DNA of 6,011 nt, from assembly GCA_937923365.1 (NCBI GenBank), contig CALAIJ010000214.1:1-6011 (forward strand), written 5' to 3'. Positions 1 to 3,801 of this stretch are shown piece after piece. The notes below the pieces were generated by a model. The model ran no database searches, was not told where the DNA came from, and saw nothing but the letters and a program-made list of their open reading frames with translations. Positions within the stretch are counted from its first letter, which is position 1. Each line of letters opens with the position of its first letter. Made by a program: the position numbers and the translations under genes. The stretch is from an uncultured Sulfitobacter sp. (GTDB lineage Bacteria; Pseudomonadota; Alphaproteobacteria; Rhodobacterales; Rhodobacteraceae).

Positions 1-612
1 GATCGGGTCATGGGTGTTGAAATCAATAATGTGGACGGGGGTCACGGCCGGTTCGGCCATTGCATCACTGGCGTAAACAACGCCTAAAGGGACCTCGCCT
101 CGGGCGACAAGGGCAAGGGCCGTACGCACATTGTCGGTCTCGGCCAACTGGTCCGAGAGCCCCGCCCAAAGTCCGTGGTGTGTCAGCCACTGGCGGGTGT
201 AGACGCCTGCGGGAACAGCGCTCCGGTGGCCCATGGCAAGGCGGTTCTGCCCAAGGTATTCCGGCAGGGTCTGATCGCCAAAGCTGTCTGCGTCGGCTGC
301 AGGTACAATCAGTACCAACGTGCCCCGTGCCACGATTGTGGGTGTGCGGGCGGCAGCGATGCCTTGATCTGCCAGCCACGCCATCCAAAGGGAATTGGCC
401 AAAATGACCACATCCGCAGGGGCGCCTGCTGCGACCTGACGCGCCATGGTGCCCGAGCCGCCATAGGAAAACGTGACGGGCTGTGAGTAGTCTTGTCCGA
501 TCTCTTCCAGCACGCCGCTGAGGCTGGCGGCTGCAAAGACCGTCACAGCCCGCTCGGCAGCAGCGGAACTTGCAAGCAGACAGGCAAAGACGATGGACAA
601 GGCTCGTTTCAT
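1..612 (-). CDS. modA: Molybdate ABC transporter periplasmic substrate-binding protein ModA (C-terminus beyond left edge)
   Basis: Binds molybdate (probably also tungstate) in the periplasm and delivers it to a ModBC importer. From the ATG at 612, 204 codons stay open to the left edge; the family is usually about 250 residues, so roughly 40-50 are missing. Residues 1-19 form a Sec signal peptide: K2-R3, a hydrophobic core, then SAAA with likely cleavage before E20. Family motifs follow in order: FAAASL (26-31), YGGSG (50-54) and GAPADVVILAN (63-73), PAG (134-136), NVRTAL (161-166) and GVVYASDA (177-184). S30, S53, A135, V162 and Y180 fall where the oxyanion ligands of E. coli ModA lie, so binding looks intact. 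The usual GDP before the PAG segment reads GHR (128-130). The ribosome-binding site is weak; a TTG six codons upstream is possible, but the ATG gives a normal signal peptide. It is divergent from the Nudix gene; modBC would lie outside the window. Confidence 0.93.
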   Translation of the reverse strand, partial: MKRALSIVFACLLASSAAAERAVTVFAAASLSGVLEEIGQDYSQPVTFSYGGSGTMARQVAAGAPADVVILANSLWMAWLADQGIAAARTPTIVARGTLVLIVPAADADSFGDQTLPEYLGQNRLAMGHRSAVPAGVYTRQWLTHHGLWAGLSDQLAETDNVRTALALVARGEVPLGVVYASDAMAEPAVTPVHIIDFNTHDPI

Positions 613-676
613 GGCGCGACTATCTGCCAAGCCTCAGGGCGCGGCAAGACCCGGATGCGGGCGGATGCCTGCCAAT

Positions 677-705
677 TTGGCTTTTGGCAATTTATTCCCT
701 ATATA
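677..705 (+). promoter_or_regulatory. Candidate sigma-70-type promoter for the Nudix gene
   Basis: TTGGCT (677-682) and TATATA (700-705) are separated by exactly 17 bp. Each matches the -35/-10 consensus at four of six positions. Transcription would start near 712 and leave a leader of about 30 nt before the ATG at 745. The -10 lies inside the inverted repeat at 695-712, so a protein bound there would be expected to block this promoter. This rests on pattern matching only; promoters of this group are often weakly conserved. Confidence 0.35.
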
Positions 706-712
706 TCGGGAA
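695..712. promoter_or_regulatory. Inverted repeat in the modA/Nudix divergent spacer, possible operator
   Basis: TTCCCTATATATCGGGAA is an 18-bp near-perfect palindrome: 16 of 18 positions are symmetric, and only T700/C707 break it. It lies 82 bp upstream of the modA start and 32 bp upstream of the Nudix start, in the only spacer between the divergent genes, and it covers the predicted -10. Beside modA the obvious candidate regulator is a ModE-type protein. The classical ModE box also has TATAT-rich half-sites, but separated by a spacer of several bases that is absent here. The assignment to ModE is therefore only a guess. Confidence 0.4.
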
Positions 713-744
713 ATGTACGCGCAGACGCACAACTTTGCAGGCCG

Positions 745-1197
745 ATGATCAAGCAACTACCCATATCCCTCCACGGTGGCCCGAAGGGCGAAGTGCGCAC
801 GCAATTTGCTGCCCTGTGTTACCGCGTGAAAAAGGGCAAGGTGCAGGTGCTGCTGATCACGTCTCGTGGCTCAAGACGGTGGATCGTCCCGAAAGGCTGG
901 CCGATGGAGGGCAAGACCCCCGCTGACAGCGCCTTGCAGGAAGCCTGGGAAGAGGCGGGCGTGCACGGAAAGGCGCAGTCCAACTGTCTGGGCGTCTATT
1001 CCTACGCCAAGACAGTCGAAGACGCGGACGGGTTGCCCTGCATTGCGATGCTGTATCCGGTAAAGGTCAAGTCACTGGCCAAGAAGTATCCCGAAAAGCA
1101 CCAGCGGCGGCGGCGCTGGTTGTCGCGCAAGAAGGCTGCGGCCAAAGTGGCAGAGCCCGAATTGCGCCGTATGATCCTTGATTTTGATCCGCGCTAA
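745..1197 (+). CDS. Nudix hydrolase, 150 aa, with a variant Nudix box
   Basis: Probably a Mg2+-dependent hydrolase of a nucleoside-diphosphate-linked or diphosphoinositol-type substrate; the substrate cannot be read from sequence. The Nudix box spans G51-V73, preceded by WIVPK (46-50) as in the DIPP-like branch. The metal-binding core EAWEEAGV (66-73) keeps E66, E69 and E70. The canonical Glu at box position 7 is K57, and the canonical Arg before E66 is Q65. I recall similar WIVPKGWP...EAWEEAGV proteins as common in alphaproteobacteria, so this is probably a subfamily trait and not decay. The C-terminus is basic (H119-K130, with RRRRW), then alanine-rich. The ATG at 745 was chosen because homology-like sequence begins just after it and the frame upstream runs into modA on the other strand. 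The ribosome-binding site is weak (CAGG, 738-741). First gene of a probable operon with DUF1178 and the SDR. Confidence 0.85.
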   Translation: MIKQLPISLHGGPKGEVRTQFAALCYRVKKGKVQVLLITSRGSRRWIVPKGWPMEGKTPADSALQEAWEEAGVHGKAQSNCLGVYSYAKTVEDADGLPCIAMLYPVKVKSLAKKYPEKHQRRRRWLSRKKAAAKVAEPELRRMILDFDPR

Positions 1198-1258
1198 TGC
1201 ATCTTCTTGACGAAGGACTGCCGCCCGCGCATCAAGGTGGGCGTGTATTGGGGACGAC

Positions 1259-1675
1259 ATGATCAAGTATACTCTCACCTGCAAGGACGGCCACAGCTTT
1301 GACAGCTGGTTTGCCTCTGCGGACGCGTTCGAGGGGGTGGCCCGCGCAGGGCATCTGGCCTGTGCCGTGTGTGGTGGCGGTGAGGTGCGCAAGTCTCTGA
1401 TGGCGCCGCAAGTGGCAACTTCTGAAAAAGGAACTGCCCTTCGCCAGCCAGAATCCGAGATGGAGAAGGCGGTGGCGCAAATGCGCGACCATGTGGAGGC
1501 CAACTCGGACTACGTCGGTAAGGATTTTGTGTCGCAGGCCCGCGCCATGCATGACGGTGATGCGCCAGAGCGCGCAATCCACGGCGAGGCGCGGCTGGAT
1601 CAGGCCAAGAAACTGGTCGAGGACGGTGTGCCTGTCGTGCCGCTGCCGTTTGCACCGAAACAAAAACTCAGCTGA
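1259..1675 (+). CDS. DUF1178 family protein, 138 aa
   Basis: A small cytoplasmic protein of the DUF1178 family, which has no established function. The N-terminus has the family signature: C8 and H12 in TCKDGHSFDSWF (7-18), then the ACAVCG knuckle with C35 and C38. Together these could form a zinc ribbon of C-x3-H ... C-x2-C type. It is followed by the conserved KSLMAP (45-50). The C-terminal IHGEA and GVPVVPLPF segments also fit the family, and the full length is normal for it. GGGGA (1250-1254) sits 4 bp before the ATG. The start lies 61 bp after the Nudix stop, and the stop overlaps the ribosome-binding site of the following SDR, so the three genes are probably co-transcribed. Family assignment is confident; any role is unknown. 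Confidence 0.88.
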   Translation: MIKYTLTCKDGHSFDSWFASADAFEGVARAGHLACAVCGGGEVRKSLMAPQVATSEKGTALRQPESEMEKAVAQMRDHVEANSDYVGKDFVSQARAMHDGDAPERAIHGEARLDQAKKLVEDGVPVVPLPFAPKQKLS

Positions 1676-1686
1676 GGAACACTTCC

Positions 1687-2331
1687 ATGACCATTGTGAT
1701 CACAGGCGCCAGCCGTGGCATCGGCGCAGGCCTGGCAGAAGCTTACCGAGCGCTAGGGAGAGATGTTGTCGGCACGGGACGCTCAGTTGCGGCGGATGTT
1801 CAGCTGGATGTTGCCAATCCCGCAGGCCATAATGAGCTGGCCGCCCATCTGGGCGACCGGCCTGTCGAGATGCTGGTGTGCAATGCAGGTGTGTTTCTGG
1901 ACCGTGGCAATGATCTGGAGACGGGCTATGGCGCGGACCTGTGGGCGCAGAGTTTTGCCATCAATGTCACGGGCGTATTCTTGGGCATTCAGGCCTTGCT
2001 GCCTGCGCTGCGGCGGGCGGGCTCTTCGAAGATTTGCATCATCTCATCGCAGATGGCGTCCAGCGAAGTGGCCCCGGGTGGGTCCTATATCTACCGTGCC
2101 TCCAAAGCGGCGGTACTGAACCTTGGGCGCAATCTGGCGACGGATTTGCGCGCGGAAGGGATCGCTGTCGGTATTTATCATCCCGGCTATGTGCAGACCG
2201 ACATGGGCGGTCAAGGCGCAGACATCACAACGCAAGAATCGGTCAGCGGACTGGTGCAGCGGTTTGATGCTTTGTCGATTGAAACGACAGGATGTTTCGA
2301 GACATGGGACGGGCGCGCGCATCCAATGTGA
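1687..2331 (+). CDS. Short-chain dehydrogenase/reductase, CsgA (C-factor)/sniffer-like, 214 aa
   Basis: An NAD(P)-dependent oxidoreductase with a classical SDR Rossmann fold; the substrate is unknown. The cofactor motif TGASRGIG is at residues 6-13, the structural CNAG at 65-68, the catalytic Asn in INVTG (N93), Ser in IISSQMAS (S121), and the catalytic pair Y136-x3-K140 in YRASK. The HPGYVQTDMGG segment (165-175) and the GGSYIYRASKAAV arrangement are typical of the C-factor/sniffer-like branch, as is the short length. S121 to Y136 is 15 residues, two more than the 13 of many classical SDRs. The strong ribosome-binding site GAGGAA (1674-1679) lies 7 bp before the ATG and overlaps the DUF1178 stop, indicating translational coupling. 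Despite the resemblance to myxobacterial CsgA, nothing here supports a cell-signalling role. Confidence 0.9.
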   Translation: MTIVITGASRGIGAGLAEAYRALGRDVVGTGRSVAADVQLDVANPAGHNELAAHLGDRPVEMLVCNAGVFLDRGNDLETGYGADLWAQSFAINVTGVFLGIQALLPALRRAGSSKICIISSQMASSEVAPGGSYIYRASKAAVLNLGRNLATDLRAEGIAVGIYHPGYVQTDMGGQGADITTQESVSGLVQRFDALSIETTGCFETWDGRAHPM

Positions 2332-2340
2332 GCGCGGGCG

Positions 2341-2423
2341 AGGGTGCATTGCACCCTTTGGAGGCTGTGCCTCCAAACCTCCGGGAATATTCTCGCCAGA
2401 AAAAGGGGAGGCTTGTCCTCCTC
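2341..2423. repeat. Cluster of three hairpins in the SDR/lysC spacer, probable dispersed intergenic repeat
   Basis: Three hairpins lie nearly end to end. A (2341-2357): AGGGTGCATTGCACCCT, perfect 8-bp arms around one central T. B (2357-2377): perfect 9-bp arms, TTTGGAGGC and GCCTCCAAA, around TGT. C (2405-2423): GGGGAGG, loop CTTGT, CCTCCTC, seven pairs including one G-T. Between B and C is CCTCCGGGAATATTCTCGCC (2378-2397). From memory, the B-hairpin followed by CTCCGGGATATT-like sequence and an AAGGGG tail resembles palindromic repeats scattered in Rhodobacteraceae spacers; I could not search for copies. None of the hairpins has a good T-tract on either strand, so a simple intrinsic terminator is not supported, although stacked stems could still attenuate transcription or protect mRNA ends. 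Confidence 0.6.
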
Positions 2424-2468
2424 CCGCCATGGGCGTAAACGGCGCGTGAAGCGAAAGACGAGACGCAT

Positions 2469-3707
2469 ATGCCTGTTCTGGTAATGAAATTCGGTGGCAC
2501 GTCAGTGGCCACATTGGACCGCATCCGCCGTGCTGCAAAGCGCGTAGGGGTCGAGGTGGCCAAAGGCTATGACGTGATCGTCATCGTCTCTGCCATGTCG
2601 GGCAAGACCAATGAGTTGGTCGGCTGGGTCGGCGAGACCTCTGCACTATATGATGCGCGGGAATATGATTCTGTCGTGTCATCCGGCGAGAATGTTACCG
2701 CAGGTCTGATGGCGCTGACGTTGCAGGAGATGGATATCCCCGCGCGCAGTTGGCAAGGCTGGCAGGTGCCCGTGCAGACAACGGCCGCACATTCGTCCGC
2801 GCGAATCGAGGATATTCCACCCGAGAACATAAATGCGAAGTTTGCAGATGGCATGCGCGTGGCCGTGGTCGCGGGTTTCCAGGGTGTGAGCCCAGAGGGC
2901 CGGATTACCACCTTGGGGCGCGGGGGGTCTGACACCACAGCCGTCGCCTTTGCCGCCGCTTTCGACGCGGAGCGTTGCGATATCTATACCGATGTGGACG
3001 GGGTTTATACCACCGATCCGCGGGTGAGCCCCAAGGCACGCAAGCTCGATAAGATATCATTCGAGGAAATGTTGGAGCTGGCCTCGCTTGGGGCCAAGGT
3101 TTTGCAGACCCGTTCAGTGGAACTGGCGATGCGGTACAAGGTCAAGCTGCGGGTGCTCAGCAGCTTTGAGGAACAAAGCGACGATGCCGGAACGCTCGTC
3201 TGCGATGAGGAGGAAATCATGGAAAGCAATGTGGTCGCAGGCGTGGCATTCAGCCGTGATGAAGCCAAAATGACGCTTGTCAGTGTCGCGGACCGCCCCG
3301 GTATCGCGGCGGCCATCTTTGGCGCGCTCAGCGAGGGCGGCGTGAACGTGGATATGATCGTGCAGAACATCTCGGAAGAGGGGCGCACGGATATGACATG
3401 GTCCTGCCCCGTTGATCAGGTGGCGCGGGCAGAAAAGGCGATGGAGGAGGCGAAGGCTTCCGGTGCCATCAACTTTGCCGAGATGATCGCAGACACGGAT
3501 GTGGCCAAGGTTTCGGTCGTGGGCATCGGCATGCGCAGCCACACAGGCGTGGCCGCCAAGATGTTCGACGTGCTGTCCGCAGAGAGCATCAACATTCAGG
3601 TCATCACCACGTCCGAGATCAAAATCTCGGTGTTGATCAACCGCAAATACATGGAACTGGCCGTGCAGGCGCTGCATGACGCGTTCGAGCTGGACAAGGC
3701 GGCCTAA
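2469..3707 (+). CDS. lysC: Aspartate kinase with two C-terminal ACT domains, 412 aa
   Basis: Phosphorylates L-aspartate with ATP to 4-aspartyl phosphate, the first step to lysine, diaminopimelate, threonine and methionine, in the cytoplasm. The kinase domain (about 1-240) has the signature KFGGTSVA (7-14), SAMSGKTNEL (41-50), SGENVTAGL (72-80), TTLGRGGSDTTAV (147-159) and YTDVDGVYTTDPR (173-185). ACT1 (about 265-330) contains DRPGIAAAIF and NVDMIVQNIS; ACT2 (about 345-410) contains GIGMRSHTGVAAKMF and INIQVITTSEIKISVLI. S302, T307 and T310 occupy positions that bear on concerted lysine/threonine feedback in Corynebacterium aspartokinase, so feedback control is likely retained. Length and start are normal for alphaproteobacterial LysC. 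A poor ribosome-binding site (GACGAG) precedes the ATG. A weak TTGTCC-N17-TAAACG promoter (2413-2441) is possible but unconvincing. An internal start at M251 is annotated separately. Confidence 0.97.
   Translation: MPVLVMKFGGTSVATLDRIRRAAKRVGVEVAKGYDVIVIVSAMSGKTNELVGWVGETSALYDAREYDSVVSSGENVTAGLMALTLQEMDIPARSWQGWQVPVQTTAAHSSARIEDIPPENINAKFADGMRVAVVAGFQGVSPEGRITTLGRGGSDTTAVAFAAAFDAERCDIYTDVDGVYTTDPRVSPKARKLDKISFEEMLELASLGAKVLQTRSVELAMRYKVKLRVLSSFEEQSDDAGTLVCDEEEIMESNVVAGVAFSRDEAKMTLVSVADRPGIAAAIFGALSEGGVNVDMIVQNISEEGRTDMTWSCPVDQVARAEKAMEEAKASGAINFAEMIADTDVAKVSVVGIGMRSHTGVAAKMFDVLSAESINIQVITTSEIKISVLINRKYMELAVQALHDAFELDKAA
3208..3221 (+). promoter_or_regulatory. Internal ribosome-binding site and ATG within lysC (start of a putative beta subunit)
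   Basis: AGGAGG (3208-3213) is a perfect Shine-Dalgarno sequence lying 5 bp before the ATG at 3219, in the lysC frame at M251. Initiation here would give a 162-residue product (3219-3707) consisting of the two ACT domains. In Corynebacterium glutamicum and Bacillus subtilis, lysC is known to encode such a beta subunit from an in-frame internal start, giving an alpha2beta2 enzyme; from memory the Corynebacterium start lies at about codon 250 in the same MExxVxxGVA context. This site is far stronger than the ribosome-binding site of full-length lysC. Confidence 0.6.
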
Positions 3708-3801
3708 GCGGAACTGCCCGCAAAACGCACTTTCCCGTTTCGCTTGAACGCAGCATGTGATGTAAGCTTTTGTTGACCATCGGGGAAGGGCAGGCGCCAT
3801 T

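Noticed and set aside
60..486. Plus-strand open frames across the left end
   Set aside because: They are shadows of modA, whose signal peptide and ligand-binding motifs read cleanly on the minus strand.
493..744. N-terminal extension of the Nudix reading frame upstream of the ATG at 745
   Set aside because: It overlaps the signal-peptide end of modA on the opposite strand and the divergent promoter region, and resembles no Nudix sequence.
1687..2331. A developmental-signalling (CsgA-like) role for the SDR
   Set aside because: The resemblance is at the family level only; catalytic and cofactor residues are intact, so an ordinary oxidoreductase is the simpler reading.
2413..2441. lysC promoter TTGTCC-N17-TAAACG
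   Set aside because: The spacing is right, but the -10 matches poorly and the -35 lies inside a hairpin of the likely repeat. Too weak to list as a feature.
3708..3801. Terminator or promoter in the lysC-ptsP gap
   Set aside because: Only a 4-bp stem (GCGG...CCGC, 3708-3721) without a T-tract is present, and TTGAAC (3744-3749) has no -10 at suitable spacing.
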